A DNA stretch of 29,512 bases from positions 1 to 29,512 of the forward strand of contig CAJUIP010000039.1 in the NCBI GenBank assembly GCA_910586315.1. The letters are read 5' to 3'. Below are positions 5,932-12,834 of this stretch, piece by piece (the stretch's first letter is position 1; each line of letters opens with the position of its first letter). This DNA comes from an uncultured Lachnospiraceae bacterium. Its GTDB lineage: Bacteria; Bacillota; Clostridia; Lachnospirales; Lachnospiraceae. The translations under genes and the position numbers were made by a program. The notes below the pieces were generated by a model that made no database searches, was not told where the DNA came from, and saw nothing but the letters and a program-made list of their open reading frames with translations.

Positions 5932-6297
5932 ATGTTAGAAAAGAAAGATATCGAAATGATAGCCGAAATCGTAGGTAAAACTGTAAGTGAACTAAATAAG
6001 CCAATATATGAAAGGCTGGATAAGATGGATTCCAGACTGGACAAAATGGATTCTAGGCTGGACAAAATGGATTCTAGGCTGGACAAGATGGATTCAAAAG
6101 TTACTGAGGTTCAAATGACCTTGGAAAATGAAACAAACAAGAATATCAGCATTATCGCGGAAGGCCACCTTGACCTGTCCCGGAAACTGGATAATGCTCT
6201 AAAGGTAGAAAACGAAAAAGAGATGCTGCTCCTGCGTGTAACCAGGCTTGAAAACGAGTTAAGGCGGCTGAAGGCCAAAATCGAGGAAATCGCGTAA
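5932..6297 (+). CDS. Heptad-repeat coiled-coil protein
   Basis: A 121-residue protein made of a short N-terminal helix (MLEKKDIEMIAEIVGKTV), four to five perfect 7-residue repeats of LDKMDSR (residues about 28-55) and a C-terminal part containing IIAEGHLDLSRKLDNAL and a final leucine-rich helix. The repeats are encoded by nearly identical 21-bp units at about 6012-6096. The same C-terminal signature occurs in the chromosomal protein at 18910-19443 (IIAEGHIDLRRHLDEA). AGGAGGG lies 9 nt upstream of the ATG. Oligomerisation is likely; the function is unknown. It leads the cargo block ahead of the two Uma2 genes. Confidence 0.7.
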   Translation: MLEKKDIEMIAEIVGKTVSELNKPIYERLDKMDSRLDKMDSRLDKMDSRLDKMDSKVTEVQMTLENETNKNISIIAEGHLDLSRKLDNALKVENEKEMLLLRVTRLENELRRLKAKIEEIA

Positions 6298-6328
6298 AAA
6301 ATATCGAACCACAGAGAGGAGAATTTGT

Positions 6329-6874
6329 ATGCCATTGTCGCAAAAACAAAGCCACACCATTGAAGATATTTATGCACTTCCAGAAGGGCAAAGGGCAGAG
6401 CTGATCGACGGGCAGCTCTATAGCATGGCCCCGCCAAAAAGAATACATCAAAAACTTATAAACCGCCTCTCGCAAACGATTACAAATTATATTGATTCAA
6501 AACATGGTAGCTGTGAAGTCTATCCCGCCCCATTTGCCGTCTTTCTGAACACTGATAATAAAAACTATGTTGAACCAGACATTTCCATAATCTGTGATAA
6601 AGATAAGCTGGATGAATACGGATGCAATGGCGCCCCTGATTGGGTTATTGAAATTGCCTCTCCCAGTACAGAGCGTATGGACTATGGAATAAAACTTTTT
6701 AAATATCGCTCTGCAGGCGTGAGAGAATACTGGATCATCAATCCTGTGAATCAAATTGTCAATGTCTTTGATTTTGAAAGCAACGAAAAGACCGGTCAAT
6801 ACAGCTTTGACAATGAGATCAGTTCTTGCATCTATGGAGACTTGAATATTAAAATAGCCAATTTGCTATTGTAA
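6329..6874 (+). CDS. Uma2 family protein (PD-(D/E)XK fold), copy 1
   Basis: A 181-residue protein of the Uma2/DUF820 family, a stand-alone restriction-endonuclease-like fold. The family signature is complete: LPEGQRAELIDGQLY (17-31), EPDISIICD (82-90), GAPDWVIEIASPS (101-113), then MDYGIKLFKYRSAGVREYW (117-135). D84, E108 and K122 fit the PD-(D/E)XK catalytic positions. GAGGAGA precedes the ATG. It is followed 24 nt later by a paralogue sharing about two thirds of its first 100 residues. Uma2 genes are widespread in mobile and cyanobacterial DNA, and their substrate is not established. Confidence 0.85.
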   Translation: MPLSQKQSHTIEDIYALPEGQRAELIDGQLYSMAPPKRIHQKLINRLSQTITNYIDSKHGSCEVYPAPFAVFLNTDNKNYVEPDISIICDKDKLDEYGCNGAPDWVIEIASPSTERMDYGIKLFKYRSAGVREYWIINPVNQIVNVFDFESNEKTGQYSFDNEISSCIYGDLNIKIANLLL

Positions 6875-6898
6875 AACCGTTCGAATAGGGAGAAAGAT

Positions 6899-7441
6899 AT
6901 GTCACTACCACAAAAACAACTCTATACCGCAGAAGACTACTGGAACCTCCCGGAAGGCGAGCGGGCCGAATTAATTGGCGGGCAGCTCTATGCCATGGCC
7001 CCGCCCAACCGGATACATCAAAAGTTAATCGCTCAGTTTACCAAAACGTTCGGAATGTATATTGATGCACAGAGAGGAAATTGCGAGGTATACCCGGCTC
7101 TCTTTGCCGTCAATCTCGATGCAAATGATAAAAACTGGGTAGAACCGGATATATCTGTCATTTGTGATAAAAACAAATTAACAGAGCGTGGATGCTCCGG
7201 AGCTCCGGATCTGATCGTTGAAATTGTTTCCTCGTCTAGTCGACGCCAAGATTATAACCTGAAAAACGGATTATATGCTACTGCCGGCGTTCGTGAATAT
7301 TGGATCGTTGATCCGGCCAAAGAACGTACTACAGTGTATCACTTTGACAATGATGCCGCGCCAACCATATTCTTATTTGATCAGGATATTCCCGTTGGAA
7401 TCTTTCCGGAGCTTAAAATCAATATAGCTGCTTTATTATAA
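6899..7441 (+). CDS. Uma2 family protein (PD-(D/E)XK fold), copy 2
   Basis: A 180-residue paralogue of the preceding gene, colinear over its whole length. It has LPEGERAELIGGQLY (17-31), EPDISVICD (82-90), APDLIVEIVSSSS (102-114), DYNLKNGLYATAGVREYW (118-135). The putative catalytic D84, E108 and K122 are all kept. The ribosome binding site AGGGAGAAAG precedes the ATG. The duplication is old enough for about a third of residues to differ while the active-site residues are kept, so both copies are probably functional. The pair plus the coiled-coil gene forms a cargo operon between the two 124-bp repeats. Confidence 0.85.
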   Translation: MSLPQKQLYTAEDYWNLPEGERAELIGGQLYAMAPPNRIHQKLIAQFTKTFGMYIDAQRGNCEVYPALFAVNLDANDKNWVEPDISVICDKNKLTERGCSGAPDLIVEIVSSSSRRQDYNLKNGLYATAGVREYWIVDPAKERTTVYHFDNDAAPTIFLFDQDIPVGIFPELKINIAALL

Positions 7442-7516
7442 TAAAAATTGCCTGGCACCACGTTAGAGCTCCTTGATGGCGTTGATTATTAGACAATTAA
7501 ATACTTTGGGGGTATA

Positions 7517-7545
7517 TTGCAAATTGCATTTGCATTTGCTATAAT
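7517..7545 (+). promoter_or_regulatory. Extended -10 promoter of small RNA B
   Basis: TTGCAA (7517-7522), a 17-nt spacer ending TGC, TATAAT (7540-7545). It points at the terminator, and beyond that at the two CRISPR-like repeats and the integrase. Confidence 0.7.
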
Positions 7546-7551
7546 GCCAAC

Positions 7552-7605
7552 AAGAAAAAAGAGCCCCTGATTGTATCGCCGCACAATCGAGGCTCTTCTT
7601 CTTTT
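7552..7605 (+). ncRNA. Candidate ~54-nt small RNA B (orphan antitoxin-like)
   Basis: Same hairpin as small RNA A (7560-7596, loop ATCGCCGC with one base changed) followed by TTCTTCTTTT. The stem is fully conserved and the promoter motifs are intact despite spacer drift, which suggests selection for transcription. No toxin ORF faces it. Confidence 0.45.
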
Positions 7606-7658
7606 ATGGAGAAGCCAACCATTTTGGCCTGATTCCTGCTTGCCTCACCCCCTTCTTT

Positions 7659-7757
7659 ATCACATCCCGCGAGGGATGTGTGCCATATGGGAGCCGGTTC
7701 CATCACCTCTAACGTCCCTTCTTTGTCACATCCCGCGAGGGATGTGTGAGTAGAAAT
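7659..7757 (+). CRISPR. Two CRISPR I-C-like repeats with one 33-nt spacer-like gap
   Basis: A 32-bp sequence occurs twice: 7651-7682 and 7717-7748, with one mismatch. Its core is CACATCCC GCGA GGGATGTG, an 8-bp stem closed by a GNRA loop. The second copy continues GTGTGAGTAGAAAT, so 7725-7757 is a full 33-nt I-C-like repeat; the first copy loses similarity after GTGTG. The start-to-start distance is exactly 66 bp, i.e. 33-nt repeat plus 33-nt spacer. Two repeats without cas genes fall short of a normal array. The shared CCTTCTTT before each copy is unusual for spacers and could mean a short duplication. Confidence 0.4.
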
Positions 7758-7770
7758 ATGAAAGGATGGT

Positions 7771-8814
7771 ATGATTATGGCAAGAAAGAAAAAGAACGAA
7801 CTCCCGTCCGGAAATATCCGGATCCAGGTATACGATTATACAGATGATAACGGAAAAAAACACTACAAGAGTTTCACAGGCTCTACTAAATCCGAAGCGC
7901 AGGCATTGGCCACTGAGTGGAAAAACCATCGTCGGGAATTAAAAGAAGCTCTTTCACTTTCTACCGCGTGCGCGAAGTATATTGAGATGAAAGCAAGCGT
8001 ACTATCTCCATATACAGTAACTGGATATCAGACAGCACTGCATCGAATCCAGAAGCATCCCGTTGGAAAAATAGATTTGAAGGTATTGAAGAACATCGAT
8101 CTTCAGCGTTTTGTGTCGGACCTCTCTCCAAAAATATCCCCGAAGTCTATTCGCAATACGATGGGGCTTATTAGCGCAGCCCTTGGCGTGTTTCTCCCGA
8201 AATTTGATTTAAATGTTACTCTTCCAGCAAAAACGAAACCTTCTCTCTACACTCCATCCGCATACGATGTGCAGGTACTTCTGGATCATTGTAAAACTCA
8301 GGAACTGAAACTGGCAATACTTTTCGCAGCCGTTGGAACTATGCGGCGTGGAGAAGCCTGTGCAGTAACATTCGCAGATGTAGATTATAAAAACCGCATC
8401 GTAAATGTTAATAAGACAATGGTAAAAATAGGAAATACATCAGAGTGGATTGTCCGACAGCCAAAAACATATGATTCCTACCGTCGTGTGAGACTCCCCC
8501 AGTATATCATAGATATGATTAAGGGGCTTGACCAGAGCAGGGAGACTGTGCTTGGACTTACCCCAGATCAAGTATATGACAGATTCTCAGTGGCACTGAA
8601 GCATTCAGGCCTTACCCCATTCCGTTATCACGATCTCCGCCACTATGCGGCGTCCAAGATGCATGCAGATGGGATTCCTGATCGTTATATCGAAGCAATC
8701 GGAGGGTGGAAGCCTGGAAGCACGGTTTTGAAACGCGTCTATGAAAATGTGATTGATGCAGAAATGGAAAAGATCGAAGAAGCATTCGCAGAAAAGAACC
8801 AATTTTGCGTGTAA
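7771..8814 (+). CDS. int: Tyrosine site-specific integrase
   Basis: A 347-residue phage integrase of the tyrosine recombinase family. The N-terminus (to about residue 55) is an arm-binding domain, residues 60-150 the SAM-like core-binding domain, and residues 160-340 the catalytic domain. Catalytic residues: R192 in GTMRRGEA, K232 in QPKTY, H287 and R290 in HDLRH, W313 in GGW, Y324 in KRVYENV. AAAGGA precedes two ATGs (7771, 7777); spacing is short for the first and long for the second, so either may start. It is followed 154 nt later by the tmRNA 3' end, so it probably catalyses integration into ssrA. Confidence 0.92.
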   Translation: MIMARKKKNELPSGNIRIQVYDYTDDNGKKHYKSFTGSTKSEAQALATEWKNHRRELKEALSLSTACAKYIEMKASVLSPYTVTGYQTALHRIQKHPVGKIDLKVLKNIDLQRFVSDLSPKISPKSIRNTMGLISAALGVFLPKFDLNVTLPAKTKPSLYTPSAYDVQVLLDHCKTQELKLAILFAAVGTMRRGEACAVTFADVDYKNRIVNVNKTMVKIGNTSEWIVRQPKTYDSYRRVRLPQYIIDMIKGLDQSRETVLGLTPDQVYDRFSVALKHSGLTPFRYHDLRHYAASKMHADGIPDRYIEAIGGWKPGSTVLKRVYENVIDAEMEKIEEAFAEKNQFCV

Positions 8815-8932
8815 TAATTCTGTAATATTCGTGTGATATTCCGTGTGATACCTTCCCCATATTCATGCACTTTTAACCGTTTTCATGAAACATTATCACT
8901 TTCTTAAAATTCCCGGAAACCCTCATAAATAA
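8815..8932. other. Integrase-to-ssrA junction, likely arm sites
   Basis: A short AT-rich stretch without a gene. Two similar words, ATTCGTGTGAT and ATTCCGTGTGAT (about 8827-8850), lie just after the integrase stop and may be integrase arm-binding sites. The element boundary must lie between here and the tmRNA acceptor sequence. Confidence 0.35.
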
Positions 8933-8962
8933 AGGGAAATCTTGATTTCTTAAGATTTCCCT
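8933..8962. terminator. Terminator of ssrA (and possibly int)
   Basis: An 11-bp perfect stem, AGGGAAATCTT with AAGATTTCCCT, and an 8-nt loop. It begins 5 nt after the tmRNA 3' end and is followed leftward by TTTATTT. Rightward it has TTT only. Confidence 0.75.
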
Positions 8963-8967
8963 TTAAG

Positions 8968-8990
8968 TGGACCTGAGGGGAATCGAACCC
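8968..8990 (-). other. Probable phage attachment site in the tmRNA 3' end
   Basis: The T-arm and acceptor 3' strand of tmRNA, ending GGTCCA, is a common att target of tyrosine integrases, and an integrase gene lies right beside it. The matching copy at the far end of the element is outside the window, so the exact core cannot be set. Confidence 0.55.
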
Positions 8991-9307
8991 CTGTCCGAAA
9001 ACCAATCCCCTGTTCTTCTACTATCATAGTCTGTTATTTGAAATTCCCTTCCATATCCGAAAACAGACATCCTGATACGTTCGGTAGCTTCATTTTACGC
9101 CCGTGTACGCAAAGCTTAGTACACGTCGTTTCCCGCAATTAATGATGCCGGTTGCTCACAGTGCAGGTGCCGCAAGGCCGACAGCAGCTAAATTAAGCTG
9201 CGTATGCTAATTCGTCGTTAGCGTTTATATTTAGGTTTGCCATTTAACGCATTGCATGCGGATAGCTTCACCAGCTTCATAGCCCCCGTCGAAACCAGTA
9301 CAAGCCC
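8968..9307 (-). ncRNA. ssrA: Transfer-messenger RNA
   Basis: A tmRNA of about 340 nt that rescues ribosomes on broken mRNAs together with SmpB. The 5' acceptor strand GGGCTTG (9307-9301) pairs with CAGGTCC near the 3' end, with two G-U pairs. TTTCGACGGGGG, typical of tmRNA 5' domains, follows. The 3' domain has the T-arm GGGGTTCGATTCCCC. The tag reading frame runs from GCA at 9240 to TAA at 9193 and encodes ANLNINANDELAYAA, a typical clostridial tag. After the discriminator A the sequence is CTT rather than CCA, so the CCA end would be added by tRNA nucleotidyltransferase. smpB lies upstream. Confidence 0.95.
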
Positions 9308-9355
9308 TTACTGGCGTCCGTAAACGGAGCTTTACCCTCTATGAGAATTGATAGC

Positions 9356-9384
9356 ATCTTAACACTTCCTGCCGAAAAAGTCAA
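9356..9384 (-). promoter_or_regulatory. ssrA promoter
   Basis: On the minus strand TTGACT (9384-9379), a 17-nt spacer and TAAGAT (9361-9356). It would start transcription about 40 nt before the mature tmRNA 5' end, leaving a leader for RNase P to remove. Confidence 0.65.
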
Positions 9385-9487
9385 GGTGTCCGTCTTACTT
9401 TTTCTTTATGATTTCGTGCTATATCCGAATTATATTCAGCTAAATCCCCTTATTTATTCGCCCTTCTGCCATGTTGGATTTTCTGCA

Positions 9488-9955
9488 CTAATAAAGATTT
9501 TTCACCTTAAAATCCTTCTCCAGCTCCCTTCTCTGGTCCTTCTTCGCAATATCCGCCCGCTTGTCGTAAAGCTTCTTACCTCTTGCAAGGCCGATTTCCA
9601 CCTTCACAAGACTGCCCTTAAAATACACCTGCAGCGGCACCAGGGTATATCCTTTTTCCTGGATTTTCCCTTTCAATTTATTGATTTCATAGCGGTGCAT
9701 CAAAAGCTTTCTCTCCCGCAATGGATCCTTATTGAAAATATTTCCCTTTTCATAGGGGCTGATGTGCATTCCGAAAATCATAACCTCATCATTGACAATC
9801 CGCACAAAGGATTCCTTGATGCTGCATTTGCCCATCCGCAGAGACTTTACCTCAGTCCCTGCCAGGGAAATGCCGCACTCAAATTTATCATCAACAAAAT
9901 AGTCAAAAAATGCCTTTTTATTGTTGGCAATCAGCTTAATACTTCCCTTTCCCAT
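9488..9955 (-). CDS. smpB: SsrA-binding protein SmpB
   Basis: A 155-residue protein that binds tmRNA and places it in the ribosomal A site. It is a complete family member: NNKKAFFDYFVDD, ISLAGTEVKSLRMGKCSIKE, the conserved GMHISPYEKGN, RKLLMHRYEI, and the basic C-terminal tail (GLARGKKLYDKR, then ADIAKKDQRRE) that mimics mRNA in the decoding centre. A GAGG ribosome binding site precedes ATG 9955. Its partner ssrA lies 180 nt downstream and rnr upstream, the standard Firmicutes order. Confidence 0.97.
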   Translation of the reverse strand: MGKGSIKLIANNKKAFFDYFVDDKFECGISLAGTEVKSLRMGKCSIKESFVRIVNDEVMIFGMHISPYEKGNIFNKDPLRERKLLMHRYEINKLKGKIQEKGYTLVPLQVYFKGSLVKVEIGLARGKKLYDKRADIAKKDQRRELEKDFKVKNLY

Positions 9956-9982
9956 ATTCTAACCTCATTTCTTTCTCTTCTT

Positions 9983-10168
9983 AACTATGAGAAACACGCT
10001 TTGCGAGCTTCTCAAGTTATCGCAACAGTCGCCAAGGTCTCGTGCAAGCACGGACTTTGGCTCGTTGATCGCGTAAACTATGAGAAACACGCTTTGCGAG
10101 TTTCTCAAGTTATCGCAGCAGTCGCCAAGGTCTCGTGCAGGCACGGACTTTGGCTCGTTGATCGCGTA
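9983..10168. repeat. Tandem duplication of a 93-bp unit
   Basis: Two head-to-tail copies (9983-10075 and 10076-10168) differ at only a few positions. Each starts AACTATGAGAAACACGC and ends CTCGTTGATCGCGTA. On the minus strand it is open (YAINEPKSV, then LARDLGDCCDNLR), but 93 is a multiple of three, so an open frame through both copies is not evidence of coding. It fills most of the rnr-smpB gap. Confidence 0.85.
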
Positions 10169-10170
10169 AA

Positions 10171-10196
10171 TAAAAGCCCGCTGCCCGGCAGGCGGC
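10171..10196 (-). terminator. Possible rnr terminator
   Basis: Leftward, a GC-rich dyad (GCCGCCTGCC / GGGCAGCGGGC, imperfect) is followed by TTTTATT. The tight loop makes it less than ideal. Confidence 0.4.
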
Positions 10197-10286
10197 ATGT
10201 ATTTCACGATGCCAGATGCTCCCGCCGGACTTTCACCGGGAATAGTGCTTATCCATGGCCGGGCGCATAAAGTTTTTTTAATCTGC

Positions 10287-12437
10287 CTATACTGGTAAAA
10301 AGTCTATCGTCTTTAAGTAGCGGTCCACGGAAACCACCTGAACCCTAATGGGCTGGCCCAGCTTATATTTTTTTCCGGTCCGTTCTCCCACCATCTCATA
10401 ACACTCCTCGTTGAATACATAATAATCTCCGTCCAGCTCACTGACCCGGACCATTCCCTCCACAGTATTGGGAAGCTCCACATAAAACCCATATGGATTC
10501 ATGCCGGAAATTACGCCCTCAAAGACTTCCCCGATTCTCCGCTCCATATATTGGACCTTTTTGGCCTTGTCGGTTTCCCGCTCCGCTTCCTCTGCCAGAC
10601 GCTCCCTGGAGGAAGTCCAGACGGCAACCTCCCCGAGAATCCTCTCATAATGGGATAACCGCCGCTCCCCAAGATTTCCATGCAGGTTTTCTTTGATAAT
10701 CCGGTGAATCTGCAGGTCGGGATATCTCCGGATCGGCGAGGTAAAATGTGTGTAAAACCTGGCTGCAAGGCCAAAATGCCCGGTGCAGTCCGTGGTATAT
10801 TTGGCCTGCTTCATGGAACGGAGAGCCAGCCTGGAAAGCAGTGCCTCCTCCGGTGAACCGGACACCTTGAAAAGAAGCTTCTGCATTTCTTTTGGATGAA
10901 TCTCACCATTCTGTAAATGGATGGAATATCCGAAATTATTGATGAGAATTCCAAATTTTCTAATTTTTTCCTCGTCCGGCTTTTCATGGGTCCTGTAAAG
11001 AAAAGGCACCTGCTGCCAGTAATAATCCTCCGCTACTGTCTCATTGGCCGCCAGCATGAAATCTTCGATCAGCATGGTGGCCGCATTCCGCTCATAAGGC
11101 TTAATATCCTTCGGCCTTCCCTTTTCATCCAGAATAATCTTGCATTCCGGAAAATCAAAATCCATGGCTCCCCTGGCCATCCGTTTCCCTCTGAGCGCTT
11201 CGGCCGCCTCCTTCATCTGGCAGATTATGGAAATAAGACTGTCCGTTTCCTTTCCCACTGGCTCCCCTTCTTCTTTGGTCAATATCTCATTGACCTCCGT
11301 ATAACTCATTCTCCGGTCAATCCGCACCACCGACTCGGCAATTCTATGACCCACCACATTTCCCTTTTCATCCAGATCCATGAGGCAGCTTAACGCGAAC
11401 CGGTCGCACCCGGCGTTCAGGGAACAGATACCGTTGGAAAGCCTGTGAGGCAGCATGGGAATCACCCGGTCCACCAGATACACGCTGGTCCCTCTCTTTA
11501 AGGCTTCCTTATCCAGGCTGCTTTTCTCCCTCACATAATGAGTCACATCGGCAATATGAACGCCGAGATGATACATCACACGGCCGTCCACAATTTCCTT
11601 CGACATGCTCACTGCGTCATCCAGATCTTTTGCATCCTCTCCGTCGATAGTCACCATGGGAATACCACGCAGGTCCAGCCGTCCCTTTTTTATCTCCCCG
11701 GCAATCACTTCTTTTGTCAGCTCCTCCGGGACCGCTTTTGTTTCCTCCATAATATCCTCGGAAAACCCCTCCGGAAGCCCGTAAGCCCGAACAATGGACA
11801 GGATATCCACGCCGGGGTCATTGACATGACCGATAATTTCTGTAACCATACCCTCAGGATTTTTTCTGAAGCCGCCGAAGGACGTAAGCTTTGCCATCAC
11901 CTTATGGCCGGAAACGGCTCCCATATCCATCCCTTCGGGAATGAAAATGTCCACGGTGATTTTGGGGTCATCGGGAATCACAAAACCGAAATGACTGTTT
12001 TTCCGGTACAGACCTACAACAAACGTGTGGGCCCGCTGTATGACCTTTACCACCACGGCCTCCGCTCTGCGGCCGCTTTGCGGCTCCTCAACATGAACCA
12101 GAACCGTATCCTGATCCATGGCCCCTCCCGTATTGTCAGGGGCCACGTACACATCGCCGTCCCGTCCCTCAATTGTAACAAAGCCAAAACCCTTGTGATG
12201 AGCCGTGAAGATTCCAGTCTGTGCAAAAATCTCCGCCTTTGCGTATTTTCCCTTTTGGGACACACTGATTTTTCCTTCCGCCAGCAGCGCGTCCAGCACT
12301 TCCTTTAAGCTTTCCCGCTCCTCCCTCGGCACATCCAACAGGATTGCCAGCTCCTTTAACTTCATTGGTATATATTCTTTTTCATTCATCAGAGAAAGGA
12401 GCATGTCCTTCCTCTCCTTTTGCTGTTTTTCTTCCAT
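10287..12437 (-). CDS. rnr: Ribonuclease R
   Basis: A 716-residue 3'-5' exoribonuclease of the RNB/VacB family. Order: N-terminal winged-helix region (residues about 1-70), two cold-shock OB domains (GIFTAHHKGFGFVTIEG; FVVGLYRKNSHFGFVIPDD), RNB catalytic domain with the metal-binding DGEDAKDLDDAVSM motif, and a C-terminal S1 domain (GEVFEGVISGMNPYGFYVEL). ATG 12437 has GGAGA in front; an upstream ATG would add 15 residues and lacks a site. It ends soon after S1 without the long lysine-rich tail of some homologues. It is co-oriented with secG upstream and smpB-ssrA downstream, fitting its role in degrading mRNAs released by trans-translation. Confidence 0.96.
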   Translation of the reverse strand: MEEKQQKERKDMLLSLMNEKEYIPMKLKELAILLDVPREERESLKEVLDALLAEGKISVSQKGKYAKAEIFAQTGIFTAHHKGFGFVTIEGRDGDVYVAPDNTGGAMDQDTVLVHVEEPQSGRRAEAVVVKVIQRAHTFVVGLYRKNSHFGFVIPDDPKITVDIFIPEGMDMGAVSGHKVMAKLTSFGGFRKNPEGMVTEIIGHVNDPGVDILSIVRAYGLPEGFSEDIMEETKAVPEELTKEVIAGEIKKGRLDLRGIPMVTIDGEDAKDLDDAVSMSKEIVDGRVMYHLGVHIADVTHYVREKSSLDKEALKRGTSVYLVDRVIPMLPHRLSNGICSLNAGCDRFALSCLMDLDEKGNVVGHRIAESVVRIDRRMSYTEVNEILTKEEGEPVGKETDSLISIICQMKEAAEALRGKRMARGAMDFDFPECKIILDEKGRPKDIKPYERNAATMLIEDFMLAANETVAEDYYWQQVPFLYRTHEKPDEEKIRKFGILINNFGYSIHLQNGEIHPKEMQKLLFKVSGSPEEALLSRLALRSMKQAKYTTDCTGHFGLAARFYTHFTSPIRRYPDLQIHRIIKENLHGNLGERRLSHYERILGEVAVWTSSRERLAEEAERETDKAKKVQYMERRIGEVFEGVISGMNPYGFYVELPNTVEGMVRVSELDGDYYVFNEECYEMVGERTGKKYKLGQPIRVQVVSVDRYLKTIDFLPV

Positions 12438-12473
12438 ATCTCTCCTATATGATAAAAAGAATCTTATGAAACG

Positions 12474-12507
12474 AAAAAACACTCTTGCGTTTTATCTGCA
12501 AGAGTGT
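12474..12507 (-). terminator. Terminator between secG and rnr
   Basis: A perfect 10-bp stem ACACTCTTGC / GCAAGAGTGT (12479-12507), followed leftward by TTTTTT. It lies 8 nt after the secG stop and 42 nt before the rnr start, so it ends or attenuates secG transcription before rnr. Confidence 0.85.
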
Positions 12508-12515
12508 CTGTCATC

Positions 12516-12749
12516 CTAAAATATGCTTAAGTTCAATACCAGAGCCAGGACGAAAATCAGAGCGGCCGCCAGCTTAGTAAATTTCTCCAGCTTGCCTTCC
12601 ATAGAACGTCCTTTGTTCTTGCCCCAGTAGCTTTCCGCAGCGCCGCTGATCGCTCCAAGCCCCGCGGACTTTCCTTCCTGCATTAATACGATAACCGTCA
12701 TTGCAACGCACAGAATTACAAATATAATCGTCAGAATGATTCTAAGCAC
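12516..12749 (-). CDS. secG: SecG translocase subunit
   Basis: A 77-residue membrane protein of the SecYEG channel. It has two transmembrane segments (residues about 2-21 and 57-76) around the conserved loop VLMQEGKSAGLGAISGAAES. It starts with GTG at 12749, preceded by AGGAGGTGT. In Firmicutes secG commonly sits beside rnr and smpB, as here. Confidence 0.95.
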   Translation of the reverse strand: MLRIILTIIFVILCVAMTVIVLMQEGKSAGLGAISGAAESYWGKNKGRSMEGKLEKFTKLAAALIFVLALVLNLSIF

Positions 12750-12779
12750 ACTTACACCTCCTGTTTACAAACCACAGTT

Positions 12780-12808
12780 ATCATACCATAGGATTTGCAA
12801 AAATACAA
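12780..12808 (-). promoter_or_regulatory. secG promoter
   Basis: On the minus strand TTGTAT, a 17-nt spacer and TATGAT, about 30 nt before the secG start. Confidence 0.55.
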
Positions 12809-12834
12809 CCTTTATTTCCAGGATTCCCGCGTTT

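Larger units (their letters stand above)
7508..7631 (+). repeat. 124-bp direct repeat, copy B
   Basis: The second copy of the promoter-terminator unit (first at 5583-5706), in the same orientation. Similarity ends at 7631, just short of where copy A has the toxin-like ORF, so copy B has no toxin partner. Confidence 0.9.

Noticed and set aside
5756..6004. An 82-codon minus-strand frame over the small toxin frame and the coiled-coil start
   Set aside because: It overlaps a well-supported plus-strand gene and has no start signal.
7571..7753. A 60-codon plus-strand frame across the small-RNA hairpin and the CRISPR-like repeats
   Set aside because: It has no usable start site, and its sequence is made of the hairpin and the two repeats.
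9965..10207. An 80-codon minus-strand frame through the 93-bp tandem repeat
   Set aside because: The repeat length is a multiple of three, so an open frame continues by itself; there is no start with a ribosome binding site.
9341..10270. A 309-codon plus-strand frame opposite ssrA upstream DNA, smpB and the 93-bp repeats
   Set aside because: It is antisense to a certain gene (smpB), has no ribosome binding site and its protein has the composition of a reverse-strand shadow.
10197..10270. GGTGAAAGTCCGG in the rnr 3' region, like part of a cobalamin riboswitch
   Set aside because: The rest of the riboswitch core is missing and it lies after rnr, not before a cobalamin-related gene.
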